Both the position numbers and the translations under genes were made by a program. From positions 1-23,841 of the IMG/VR virus record IMGVR_UViG_3300013126_003009: a DNA stretch of 23,841 nt; one strand, written 5' to 3'. The stretch comes from a virus. Of the stretch, positions 13,664-20,719 are shown one piece after another; within the stretch, counting starts at the first letter, position 1, and every line of letters begins with the position of its first letter. A model generated the notes under the pieces. The model did not search any database. It saw only the letters and a program-made list of their open reading frames with translations, and was not told the origin of the DNA.

Positions 13664-14279
13664 CGTCGTCTCCTTTGAAGTAACCAAGTCCACGTGAAGT
13701 AATTTTCACATCATAGTCACCTGTAATCAACTTGATGTTTTCTGATTTAAAAATCATACTGAAATGATGTTCGGTATTTCCTACTTCAATGTTGTATGTA
13801 TCTCCAGTAGGATTCTTAGTATCGACAGCACCGACACAAATCTTGCCATCTCGACCAGTAACAGAAAACTCAGTCATTTGAAGGATATTGATTGCTTTGA
13901 TTACAGATTGAAGAACATCTGCTGGCATTGAAAATGAAATCTCAGCATCCTCAGGAAACTTAATTGGTTTATCTGGAGGAGTAACAATCATTTCAGGATC
14001 AGCATAAGTGTAGTTAACAACACGATTGTTTTCAGAGATCACAAGAAATGTTTGTTCCATTTTAATGTCTGGATCATTAAACATCGAAAGAACACCAATA
14101 AATCTAGACAAATCAAAAATAGCATAAGTTTGAGGAAACGATTCTTTGACAGTTGCACGTGCCATTACAGTCTTCATCGGAGACATCGTAGTGATAACAC
14201 TACCAGTCCTGAACAACAATGAAGGATTGATTGTAGAAAAGTTCTTCAACACTTGAAGGGTTCTACTTGACAATTTCAT
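13617..14279 (-). CDS. 45: sliding clamp, gp45 (PCNA-like)
   Basis: The 220-residue product matches gp45 in order and length (T4: 228). The N-terminus is MKLSSRTLQVLKNFSTINPS, followed by ATVKESFPQTYAIFDLSRFIGVLSMF and the interdomain stretch YTYADPEMIVTPPDK. Domain 2 ends with VKITSRGLGYFKGDDVEYWI. The trimeric ring tethers gp43 and, in T4, also activates late transcription with gp33/gp55. The ATG at 14279 overlaps the glycosyltransferase stop as ATGA. It leads the 45-44-(inserts)-62-regA unit. Confidence 0.96.
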   Translation of the reverse strand: MKLSSRTLQVLKNFSTINPSLLFRTGSVITTMSPMKTVMARATVKESFPQTYAIFDLSRFIGVLSMFNDPDIKMEQTFLVISENNRVVNYTYADPEMIVTPPDKPIKFPEDAEISFSMPADVLQSVIKAINILQMTEFSVTGRDGKICVGAVDTKNPTGDTYNIEVGNTEHHFSMIFKSENIKLITGDYDVKITSRGLGYFKGDDVEYWIPTESSSNFGS

Positions 14280-15136
14280 TTGTTTTTAGTCTTTCCACCA
14301 ATTTTGCTAGCATCTGCGGTAGCAGAGGCACCAATAGATGCTAAATCTGCTAGGCTACCACCGAAAACATACATCCCAACGTGTTGTGTTTGCATCCAAG
14401 GACAGAACCAAACTTTCATACCAGCTTTCTGCACATTGTAACAGAACATATAATCCTCAGAAAGATAACGCTTACTTTCTGGATCTATAATACAATCAAA
14501 ATATGCCATGATCTCACGTGACCCATCAAATGCAGCAGTACGGATGTGATCAGGTCTGTAATGAAGTTCAGGAAATATTTCAGTGTATTTTTCAAACGTC
14601 TTACGACGAATCATCATAAACCCTGTACCAATCTCTCGAACTTCTACAGGCTGACCAATTGGTATTTCTTTCTGATCTCCTTTCGGATTGAACACATAAT
14701 CACCAACATATTTTTCTAATTTATTAGGATCTTCATCAGCAATTCCTTTATCAACAGCTTGCTTGACCTTTTCCCAACTAATACATTTCTTAGGATATGG
14801 AGCACCAATCACGTCGTAAGGACTGTCATCATCCTGTAAAGCAAGCAATGCAATGACGTCTTGCGGATTAAAACCAATATCACTATCGAGAAAGATCATA
14901 TGAGTTGCATCACTACGCATAAATTCATCAGCACAATAGTTACGTGCTCGAGTAATCAACGACTCATTGAATAGAAAATATAACTGAAGTGGAATTTGGT
15001 ACTTGGAGCAAATCGCAGCAAGATCTGCTACAGATTTCGCAAACATCCCTGCACATTGTCCTCCATACATTGGTGTTGCTAAGAAGATCTTTCGTTTACG
15101 AAGTTCTTCTATTGATACTTTGATCTCAAAACCCAT
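14276..15136 (-). CDS. glycosyltransferase-like protein (GT-A type fold)
   Basis: The 286-residue protein has KIFLATPMYGGQC at the N-terminus and NESLITRARNYCADEFMRS. A DxD-type motif follows, FLDSDIGF (DSD at 84-86), then VIGAPYPKK and GTGFMMIRRKTFEK. SEDYMFCYNVQKAGMKVW matches the acceptor-side acidic pair of GT2-like enzymes. A nucleotide-sugar transferase acting on DNA, virion protein or host surface is possible; the acceptor is unknown. If the deazaguanine pathway here modifies DNA, a sugar addition is one option (speculation). GGAG lies 7 bases before the ATG, and both ends overlap their neighbours. Confidence 0.8.
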   Translation of the reverse strand: MGFEIKVSIEELRKRKIFLATPMYGGQCAGMFAKSVADLAAICSKYQIPLQLYFLFNESLITRARNYCADEFMRSDATHMIFLDSDIGFNPQDVIALLALQDDDSPYDVIGAPYPKKCISWEKVKQAVDKGIADEDPNKLEKYVGDYVFNPKGDQKEIPIGQPVEVREIGTGFMMIRRKTFEKYTEIFPELHYRPDHIRTAAFDGSREIMAYFDCIIDPESKRYLSEDYMFCYNVQKAGMKVWFCPWMQTQHVGMYVFGGSLADLASIGASATADASKIGGKTKNK

Positions 15137-15636
15137 TATTCAACTCCATATTTTTTATCATGTTGTTTTCCAATCCCATAATCACCATCATATCCATGAA
15201 GCATCTCTGCTTGGAAGGATATGTACTGACCGATCCTTGTGCCCTGTTTGATTTTTGCAATTCCAATACCAACATGAAGAACAGCAGCCATCACTCCATG
15301 ATACATGCTATCATAAAGACCAGACGTCAAGAAGCATCCGTTACGATTAAGTGTAGAACGAGTGATTACCCAACCTGCCTCACCTTCACCTACATGGATA
15401 ATGTTTTCCATGACAACTTCATAATCACCAGGTTCTAGATAGTAGTATCCATCATCAAGTGGAAGAATTTCTCTTGAGCCACGATGTTTCTTGTGGTCGT
15501 TAGAAATCTCAAAAACATGATGTTGTATCTTAAAGACTTTCCCAAGTCTTAAATCTACTGCGTTAGGTTGGGAATCCTCTGGTTGCGTGTTCGTGAGGGT
15601 TGTAGTCGAGTGTTGGCTCAATGTGTGCTTCATCAT
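15136..15636 (-). CDS. dUTPase / dCTP deaminase family protein
   Basis: QPNAVDLRLGKVFKI (23-37) is the strand-1 signature of dCTP deaminase-like proteins. YLEPGDYEVVMEN, RSTLNRNG (93-100, the substrate-binding Arg-Ser motif) and GTRIGQYISFQ near the end complete the jelly-roll fold. The reaction is either dCTP to dUTP or dUTP to dUMP. The deaminase needs a catalytic Glu whose position I cannot settle by eye, so I leave it open. The 166-residue frame starts at the first of two ATGs (15636), with AAGGA 11 bases upstream. The first 20 residues lie in the overlap with the DUF3310-like gene. Confidence 0.82.
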   Translation of the reverse strand: MMKHTLSQHSTTTLTNTQPEDSQPNAVDLRLGKVFKIQHHVFEISNDHKKHRGSREILPLDDGYYYLEPGDYEVVMENIIHVGEGEAGWVITRSTLNRNGCFLTSGLYDSMYHGVMAAVLHVGIGIAKIKQGTRIGQYISFQAEMLHGYDGDYGIGKQHDKKYGVE

Positions 15637-15919
15637 GAATGTTATAATCCTTATTATCTAATAATCCATCAGTATACATCGTAAGCATAATATAATGAAT
15701 AGCTTTGAATAAATCTTTCTTATTCTTACCATATTTTTTACCATAACGCATCATATACTTCAATGCTGTATCAATCGATGTCGTAGAGAGTGTTCCACGT
15801 GCATGCCATACATCTACAACTTGAATCTCTCCATTATTTACGTAATGCTCACCATAAGTTTTATCAATATATTCTCTAAGTTCATTAAAAAATATATCTT
15901 CTTTAAATTTATAATTCAT
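15563..15919 (-). CDS. DUF3310-like phage protein
   Basis: The core is YGEHYVNNGEIQVVDVWHAR, then ALKYMMRYGKKYGKNKKDLF and KAIHYIMLTMY. It fits the DUF3310 pattern (Y.....E.IDV, then a LKY..R.G.K....DL.KA..Y helix pair) common in phages and sometimes annotated as a nucleotide-kinase-associated protein. It has no known activity. The ATG at 15919 has GAGGA 5 bases upstream. Its last 74 bases overlap the dUTPase-like gene, which may place both in nucleotide metabolism. Confidence 0.68.
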   Translation of the reverse strand: MNYKFKEDIFFNELREYIDKTYGEHYVNNGEIQVVDVWHARGTLSTTSIDTALKYMMRYGKKYGKNKKDLFKAIHYIMLTMYTDGLLDNKDYNIHDEAHIEPTLDYNPHEHATRGFPT

Positions 15920-16775
15920 TTCGTTCCTCTAAAAGATTGTTGATGTACTGACAATTATAGATTGCATTGTTTATTTTAGACAACGGTATATCATCTACAT
16001 CAAAATTTACTTCTTTTTCAAACTTACCATGCCTAAGACCTGTAGGTGAATTATCAAAACGGATACCGTTAAATCCAGCCCATATCGCAGCACTTGAATC
16101 CCAACTAAAGATCGTCCAATGGTAATCTTCTAACAATTCAATCTCTCTAGGACCATCAACCATTCCAAGACAATGAAACTTGGCACCATCTACTTTATGT
16201 AGGAGTTTTCTCTTCTCCATTTGTTTAAATACACGCCAACGAGATAAAAAACGTTGCATTTTGTATGCATCATCTCTCTGACCATCATTATGCTTTGTCT
16301 CATTGACACCACAAGCGATTGGACATGAAAGAATAGATAGACCAATCAAATCAATGTCTTTTCTATCCAAAGCCCATTCAATCGATATTAATAGTCCCTC
16401 CATGTCACCAAAATCACTTTGAGGACAATAGAATGTTCCAAATCCAGCTTTCTTGATTGGTTCGATCATCTCACATGCTTTGTTCATCGTCATAGACCAA
16501 TGCTCTCTAGGATAGTCGGTCATCACGATATAATCTGTTTTCACTTCCTTACCAAGGTCAATCAACTTTTCAGAAGGATACATTGGTTCACCAAGTTTAA
16601 ACATCTCAAAAGCTGAGTTGTCCATAATCTTAGGTTTACCATCATCCAAGTTACGGTAGAAGTTTCTATACTGCTCATCGTGTTCGACGAGATGCGCAAG
16701 AATAATATGTGCACCATTAAAGTGCGCGAAAGTCTCCAAATATGGAGTAGGAGAAATATGACAAAAATTAATCAT
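15909..16775 (-). CDS. TGT-like (queuine transglycosylase / DpdA-like) protein
   Basis: This 288-residue protein resembles the TIM-barrel of tRNA-guanine transglycosylases. KIMDNSAFEMF places Asp52 where the base-binding Asp of TGT lies. FYCPQSDFGD and LIGLSILSCP match the two middle strands. KFHCLGMVDGPREIELL then SWDSSAAIWAG places Asp226 as candidate nucleophile. The closest concept is DpdA, the phage/bacterial TGT relative that exchanges guanine in DNA for preQ0-type bases. FolE, QueD and QueE in this window support that. The zinc site of true TGT (C-x-C-x2-C) is not visible. I start at the ATG at 16775, one base after the previous stop; an ATG at 16814 would add 13 residues. Confidence 0.6.
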   Translation of the reverse strand: MINFCHISPTPYLETFAHFNGAHIILAHLVEHDEQYRNFYRNLDDGKPKIMDNSAFEMFKLGEPMYPSEKLIDLGKEVKTDYIVMTDYPREHWSMTMNKACEMIEPIKKAGFGTFYCPQSDFGDMEGLLISIEWALDRKDIDLIGLSILSCPIACGVNETKHNDGQRDDAYKMQRFLSRWRVFKQMEKRKLLHKVDGAKFHCLGMVDGPREIELLEDYHWTIFSWDSSAAIWAGFNGIRFDNSPTGLRHGKFEKEVNFDVDDIPLSKINNAIYNCQYINNLLEERNEL

Positions 16776-16776
16776 G

Positions 16777-17166
16777 CTATTCAAACTCGTAATGTTTGAT
16801 ACATCCATTTTCATTATCTTCGGCTACAGAAATAACCAAACATCTATTAGGATAACGTTTATGGATAATTTCTGCTAAATCGTCTGATATCATTTCACAA
16901 CTTTTATAATCAAGTTGAAGTACTCCATCACTAAACTGATTTTCTAACCATCGTTTAAATTGAATAAACTCGATATCTCTATTGTTATTAAATACATCTA
17001 TTTCCACTTTAAAGAAAAATTTATGTCTATGTGGATATCCTAAAAAACTAACATCATCCCACCCACCTGTTGCTAGATTAGGATCTGTCAGTGCAGCTGG
17101 GTACTTGTGTATTCCTTCTCTTTGAAATGTTACCCAAATTCTATTACGTTTTACTTTTAAAGTCAT
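16777..17166 (-). CDS. conserved phage protein, possibly QueD-like T-fold
   Basis: The 129-residue protein reads KRNRIWVTFQREGIHKYPAA, FLGYPHRHKFFFKVEIDVF and DIEFIQFKRWLENQF. DYKSCEMISDDLAEIIHKRYP and VAEDNENG follow. I recall it as a conserved protein of marine T4-like phages. The order HRH-strand, (D)IEF..FK..LE helix, S.E...DDLA.II helix, final E..ENG strand parallels 6-pyruvoyl-tetrahydropterin synthase/QueD, but the zinc triad is not evident. A divergent T-fold subunit acting with FolE or the TGT-like neighbour is an inference. AAGGA precedes the ATG at 17166, which overlaps the upstream stop as ATGA. Confidence 0.72.
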   Translation of the reverse strand: MTLKVKRNRIWVTFQREGIHKYPAALTDPNLATGGWDDVSFLGYPHRHKFFFKVEIDVFNNNRDIEFIQFKRWLENQFSDGVLQLDYKSCEMISDDLAEIIHKRYPNRCLVISVAEDNENGCIKHYEFE

Positions 17167-17552
17167 GTATATTTCCTTACGATGTGGGTGACTCTTTTTT
17201 TGACTCTTCCAAAAACTTCAACCAATTTATCTTCACTAACTCCCTCTTCAAGAACGAAGAACTCAGTAATCCCAGAAAGACCATCAAAAGTATTTGCTTC
17301 TGTAATAAAATGGTCTTCTAATCTAAATCCTTTTGGAAATACACCTTGTAAAGCTGCTTCTACAAACTCACTACAAAGTCTGGCTACTCGAGCATCTTTG
17401 TGCTCTACGTAAATGTCATCGAGGATTATAACATCATCAAACACATTGTATTCTTCATCCTCAAATCGTTTAATAGATTTAAACCATTTTGTATGGCCGA
17501 TCTTATAAGCAATCTGTTTGTTTTTTACAAACTTGGCTAAGTATACTTTCAT
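17163..17552 (-). CDS. GIY-YIG / T5orf172-like small protein
   Basis: The 129-residue sequence begins MKVYLAKFVKNKQIAYKIGH, a strand pair of the form VYL..F.....YKIG that recalls the GIY-YIG-like MUG113/T5orf172 domain. RFEDEEY, ILDDIYVEHKDARVARLCSE and a C-terminal HF.TEANTF follow. If it is a nuclease the catalytic Arg and Glu are not clear, so activity is doubtful. It starts at an ATG just after folE (5-base gap) with no ribosome binding site, which suggests coupling to folE. Confidence 0.55.
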   Translation of the reverse strand: MKVYLAKFVKNKQIAYKIGHTKWFKSIKRFEDEEYNVFDDVIILDDIYVEHKDARVARLCSEFVEAALQGVFPKGFRLEDHFITEANTFDGLSGITEFFVLEEGVSEDKLVEVFGRVKKRVTHIVRKYT

Positions 17553-17557
17553 TAGTT

Positions 17558-18313
17558 TTATTTTTTTAACAGCTGACGATCGACGTTAGACAAAAACTCT
17601 GCTTTCACTGAATCGTTGTGAAAAAGACCGTGTACAACAGTGGTCTGAGTTAAGCTGGAATGAGCTTCTACACCTCTATTTTCCATACAGCCATGGGTCA
17701 TGTCGAGGTGTACAGCAACATTCTCTGTATCACAACTCTTCATGATCTCTTTTGCAATCTGATTAACAAGATCTTCTTGTAACTGACCACGACGAGCACA
17801 CCACTGTGCAATCCTAACATACTTCGATAATCCAATCACCCTTCCTGTTGGAATAATTCCAATGATAGCAATACCTTTCACGGGTTGGTGGTGATGAGAG
17901 CACATTGATGTTAGCTCTGCTCTGACACAAAGCATACCCTCGAATCTATCTGGTCCTTCATTGGGAAATGAAGTTGATGATGGACGAGGCGTATAACGAC
18001 CATCCATCAGCTCATAGATGTACATCTTAGCTAAACGCCTTGCTGTATCCTGGCTATTAGGGTCGTTCACACGATCGATGATCAATGTATCAAGAACGTC
18101 AGCGAACTTCGTTGTAAGCTCTTCTACGAGCCAATCACGCTCTGATTCGCTGATGTGATCACTGATGTTATCACTTGCAAAGAAACGTACGTTGCCTGCT
18201 CTTAGTCTTTCTCTAATAATGAGACTCAAAGGTTTACCTGTTTCACTAAACACTGCTCCCTCATAACCAGGATGGTAAGGAGCATCTTCTACTAATTTAT
18301 CTTCGTATTCCAT
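17558..18313 (-). CDS. folE: GTP cyclohydrolase I
   Basis: FolE converts GTP to dihydroneopterin triphosphate, the first step of folate and of queuosine/7-deazaguanine synthesis. TSMCSHHHQPVKG (136-147) carries zinc Cys138 and His141; IPTGRVIGLSKYVRIAQWCA and QEDLVNQIAKEI follow. DMTHGCMENRGV (204-215) carries the second zinc Cys209. All active-site landmarks are present; 251 residues is slightly longer than E. coli FolE (222) because of the N-terminus. With QueD and QueE in the same operon direction, a role in deazapurine synthesis is more likely than folate supply alone. Confidence 0.95.
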   Translation of the reverse strand: MEYEDKLVEDAPYHPGYEGAVFSETGKPLSLIIRERLRAGNVRFFASDNISDHISESERDWLVEELTTKFADVLDTLIIDRVNDPNSQDTARRLAKMYIYELMDGRYTPRPSSTSFPNEGPDRFEGMLCVRAELTSMCSHHHQPVKGIAIIGIIPTGRVIGLSKYVRIAQWCARRGQLQEDLVNQIAKEIMKSCDTENVAVHLDMTHGCMENRGVEAHSSLTQTTVVHGLFHNDSVKAEFLSNVDRQLLKK

Positions 18314-18322
18314 ATCAATCCA

Positions 18323-18517
18323 TTAATTATAACCAAGGATTATATTATCCTCTATCGGAGGACTTTTAATCAACGGATTTGGTTTACCATCGAGCTCATA
18401 TAGTCCTAACAGTTGATTAATCCTAACCATTTCATCTAAAGCAAGTTCTCTAGCAAGCCTTACATTCATAGGCTGAAGATCGTGAAAATATTGTTCGAGT
18501 GAATATTCTTCGTTCAT
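18323..18517 (-). CDS. 64-residue protein of unknown function upstream of folE
   Basis: The protein (MNEEYSLEQYFHDLQPMNVR ... ELDGKPNPLIKSPPIEDNII) is acidic and helical in its first half. AGGA precedes the ATG at 18517, which overlaps the upstream stop as ATGA. The stop lies 9 bases before folE. Position and coupling support a real gene; no family is recognised. Confidence 0.65.
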   Translation of the reverse strand: MNEEYSLEQYFHDLQPMNVRLARELALDEMVRINQLLGLYELDGKPNPLIKSPPIEDNIILGYN

Positions 18518-18714
18518 TGAATTGATCCTACGTATTGATCACCAAAAACAATTTTATTTGCTTCAAAAGATTGGTACAGTAATTCGTCTTGAGCTTTGTC
18601 ATATACTTCAATAGCTAAAATATCTAGCTCATCTTGAAATAGTTTAAAGTGTTCTAAATCAATAAGACCATCATAAACGGCCCTAACAAAAGCATCGTTA
18701 AGATTTTTTGCCAT
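18514..18714 (-). CDS. 66-residue protein of unknown function
   Basis: The acidic, predicted all-helical protein reads MAKNLNDAFVRAVYDGLIDL, then FQDELDILAIEVYDKAQDEL. AAGG lies upstream of the ATG at 18714, which is inside the 3' end of the SWIM gene (17-base overlap). It ends in an ATGA overlap with the next small gene. No family is recognised. Confidence 0.65.
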   Translation of the reverse strand: MAKNLNDAFVRAVYDGLIDLEHFKLFQDELDILAIEVYDKAQDELLYQSFEANKIVFGDQYVGSIQ

Positions 18715-19087
18715 GCTTGATACCTTCTATATGTTTGCATTTGTTATTGAACTTAAAACCAACACAAGTACAACTGTATTGGTTTTCTCTGACTGAAACA
18801 ACGTAGACGTCTCCTTTCGATCCTTTGACCTCAAAGTGTTTAGTATCGTCAGTCGATCCTTGTAGGATCTTGATAGACTTGACAACCTTGGATGATATCA
18901 TTGAGATAGGAAATCCAGGTTTGCCAGTCTTAACAGTGAAATAGTCAGACTCTAACCATGCAGGGTTTTTGACTACGATTCCTTGGTGGGTATGCTCAAC
19001 AAAAGGCTGATCCAACATAGTAAAGTAGTTGGTGTTAGCATAAGCGGTAGTAACTTCTACGTGCGAACCAACAGTAGGTAGCTGCAT
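18698..19087 (-). CDS. SWIM zinc-finger protein
   Basis: This 129-residue protein ends with a SWIM motif: C106-x-C108 in YSCTC and C117-x-H119 in CKHIEG, giving CxC-x8-CxH. SWIM domains bind zinc and are linked to DNA or protein binding. The first 100 residues are beta-rich (VGSHVEVTTAYANTNYFTML, then GIVVKNPAWL and SDYFTVKTG) and may form an SH3-like barrel. The ATG at 19087 has GGAG 6 bases upstream. An upstream ATG at 19114 lies within the -10 box of the promoter at 19110-19138 and would not be transcribed from it, so the shorter form is favoured. It is the first gene of the block read from that promoter. Confidence 0.82.
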   Translation of the reverse strand: MQLPTVGSHVEVTTAYANTNYFTMLDQPFVEHTHQGIVVKNPAWLESDYFTVKTGKPGFPISMISSKVVKSIKILQGSTDDTKHFEVKGSKGDVYVVSVRENQYSCTCVGFKFNNKCKHIEGIKHGKKS

Positions 19088-19109
19088 ACAAATCTCCAGT
19101 TTGTCATGC

Positions 19110-19138
19110 AGCATACCATGTTTTTGTTACAATGTCAA
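19110..19138 (-). promoter_or_regulatory. strong host-type (sigma70) promoter
   Basis: The minus strand has a perfect -35 TTGACA (19133-19138), a 17-base spacer, and -10 TATGCT (19110-19115) preceded by TGG, an extended -10. Transcription should start near 19103, about 16 bases before the SWIM gene start, leaving room only for its GGAG site. The TGA of the -35 box is also the stop codon of the upstream ORF. It is a good candidate for an early or middle promoter feeding the block from the SWIM gene through folE and beyond. Confidence 0.7.
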
Positions 19139-19395
19139 CTTGTTTTTGGTCGCGGGGGCATATCAGGATACGTTCCCCACGGTGCTTGCATTGCAGGAGA
19201 AAGCTCACTAGCCTTTGCTGATTGGATCCAAAGCAGGGAAGCTACTTCCACTGCCCTGCCTTCCTTTACCCAATACCTTGTTAAGAATTTCTGGTGGTCA
19301 TAGATACCATCTTCTGCCCAAGGATGAGTCTTGCCATATCTCTCCATCGTTGGTTTAGCTTTTGTTATTTGATCTACACCCAAGATTGTACCCAC
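19135..19395 (-). CDS. hypothetical ORF between queD and the promoter
   Basis: This frame fills the 235 bases between the queD stop and the promoter. It reads ...ERYGKTHPWAEDGIYDHQKF, LTRYWVKEGRAVEVASLLW and ends in a proline-rich MQAPWGTYPDMPPRPKTS. The start is unclear: GTG at 19395 (86 residues, 22-base overlap with queD) or ATG at 19347 (70 residues); neither has a ribosome binding site. The DNA is more GC-rich than its neighbours, and part of it resembles the stretch near 9300-9376. It may be a small gene or the remnant of one. Confidence 0.4.
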   Translation of the reverse strand: MGTILGVDQITKAKPTMERYGKTHPWAEDGIYDHQKFLTRYWVKEGRAVEVASLLWIQSAKASELSPAMQAPWGTYPDMPPRPKTS

Positions 19396-19844
19396 ATAGC
19401 TGAGTTTGAAGGTGTTTCCATTACCTTAACCATACGTAATCTGACTCGTCCATCACCATATCCATTTTCTTCCATCCAAATCTCTTGGATGTAGTCAGCA
19501 AGCCACTTTGAAAGTCCTTCACATCCAGTACGCTCAACAACAACCATTTTGCAAAGTTTCTTTTCATGGAGCATCCTAAAAGTTTCAAACTCCGGATCAT
19601 CTTCAGCTACAAGTAACGTATGATCAAACCAGTCATCAAGTCTTTCTTTCAGAGACTTATAACCACCGAAATCTACTGCCCAATTCCTACGATCCAATTT
19701 ATCTTCATCACACTCAAACTCAAAATGAAATGCTAGTGCATATCCATGAATCCAGTTACAATGTGTGTCAGCACGCCATTGTCTATAGGCAACAGCATAT
19801 CCTCTTTCATGACCGTATGTCTTTGTACTAATAAATTTACCCAT
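19374..19844 (-). CDS. queD: QueD-like 6-carboxytetrahydropterin synthase
   Basis: QueD converts dihydroneopterin triphosphate to 6-carboxytetrahydropterin, step 2 of 7-deazaguanine synthesis. The 156-residue product has THCNWIHGYALAFHFEFE (27-44), WAVDFGGYKSLKERLDDWFDH, GCEGLSKWLADYI and a final KVMETPSNSAMW with the conserved Glu. In standard QueD the first motif is C-x3-HGH; here Tyr35 replaces the second His, so the zinc site would need another ligand such as His12 or His28. I recall the same HGY form in marine phage homologues. The ATG at 19844 has AGGGG 7 bases upstream, and the gene follows queE with a 23-base gap. Confidence 0.9.
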   Translation of the reverse strand: MGKFISTKTYGHERGYAVAYRQWRADTHCNWIHGYALAFHFEFECDEDKLDRRNWAVDFGGYKSLKERLDDWFDHTLLVAEDDPEFETFRMLHEKKLCKMVVVERTGCEGLSKWLADYIQEIWMEENGYGDGRVRLRMVKVMETPSNSAMWVQSWV

Positions 19845-19867
19845 TTATTTCCCCTAAAGTATACATT

Positions 19868-20719
19868 TCACGAATTCCAGGCGTTCTTGAACAACGGTAC
19901 CTGCAAACGATCAGAATATCTCCAACCCTTTTCCATAGCCAACAATGCAACGTTCTTATTATTCAAAGCATAGACAGACTCTACACCACCACAAGGCATA
20001 ATATAAACAGGTCCTTTGAATCCATGATTTCTATATTCATTGACAGCCTGCTCTGCCTCTTCAACATCTTCTTTAGAAGCAACAACAAATTTCAAGTAAG
20101 TATAACCTAAACGTTGATACTCTACAACGACATCTGGCTTGATAGCATCTTCCCACTTCTCTCCTGAGATAGAAAGTTTAGGTGAGACGGAGAATGTAAG
20201 AGCACTATACTTATGACGTTTTAACCATTCAAAATCTAAGAACTGTTTAAACTCTTTTGTTAAGTGCTGGGTTCCGTTGGTTTCGAACGTGAGTTCCTCC
20301 AAATTGACCATATCGGGATGCGAGAGGAGACTAGGATACGACTTTTGCCACCCAAGGAGTGGTTCACCTCCTGTAATAACGAGATGCTCACTTGCCCACT
20401 TACCATGAGGTAGCATACGTAAAATGGCATCAACAATACCATCAATAGACAGCAGAGGGCTAAGATGCTTAAACCTAACATCCCAACTAGCGTAACTATC
20501 ACACCCTGTAGTAACAAGAGGCAAAGATTTATAATCCGTGTACTGATCCGAGTTGATTGCAATGACGTTTCGCTCATTTGATTTTTCTCCTTTGGGCATA
20601 CCAAACCCGTCACATGTGAAATTGCAACCAAATACCCGCAAGAACACGCTGGAAACACCCTGGTATCTACCCTCACCTTGAATACTATAAAATAGTTCGC
20701 TTACTTTCAGTTTTGACAT
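19868..20719 (-). CDS. queE: QueE, 7-carboxy-7-deazaguanine synthase (radical SAM)
   Basis: QueE rearranges 6-carboxytetrahydropterin to CDG using a 4Fe-4S cluster and SAM. FYSIQGEGRYQGVSSVFLR (10-28) is the diagnostic N-terminus. Cys32 and Cys36 lie in GCNFTCDGFGMP, and the likely third cluster Cys is Cys73 in TTGCDSYASWD, after an insertion of about 35 residues. VITGGEP (114-120) is the SAM-binding GGEP motif and FETNGTQ follows. The separated third Cys is unlike the compact bacterial CxxxCxxC pattern but seems to be a phage-type feature. AAGGA precedes the ATG at 20719, which overlaps the deformylase gene by 35 bases. Confidence 0.94.
   Translation of the reverse strand: MSKLKVSELFYSIQGEGRYQGVSSVFLRVFGCNFTCDGFGMPKGEKSNERNVIAINSDQYTDYKSLPLVTTGCDSYASWDVRFKHLSPLLSIDGIVDAILRMLPHGKWASEHLVITGGEPLLGWQKSYPSLLSHPDMVNLEELTFETNGTQHLTKEFKQFLDFEWLKRHKYSALTFSVSPKLSISGEKWEDAIKPDVVVEYQRLGYTYLKFVVASKEDVEEAEQAVNEYRNHGFKGPVYIMPCGGVESVYALNNKNVALLAMEKGWRYSDRLQVPLFKNAWNS

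Noticed and set aside
15903-15915. TATAAATT near the DUF3310-like start as a late promoter
   Set aside because: It lies in the first codons of that gene, is not an exact match, and no gene start lies at a suitable distance downstream.
19088-19114. Longer SWIM protein starting at the ATG at 19114
   Set aside because: This ATG lies in the -10 box of the promoter and lacks a ribosome binding site; the ATG at 19087 has GGAG.
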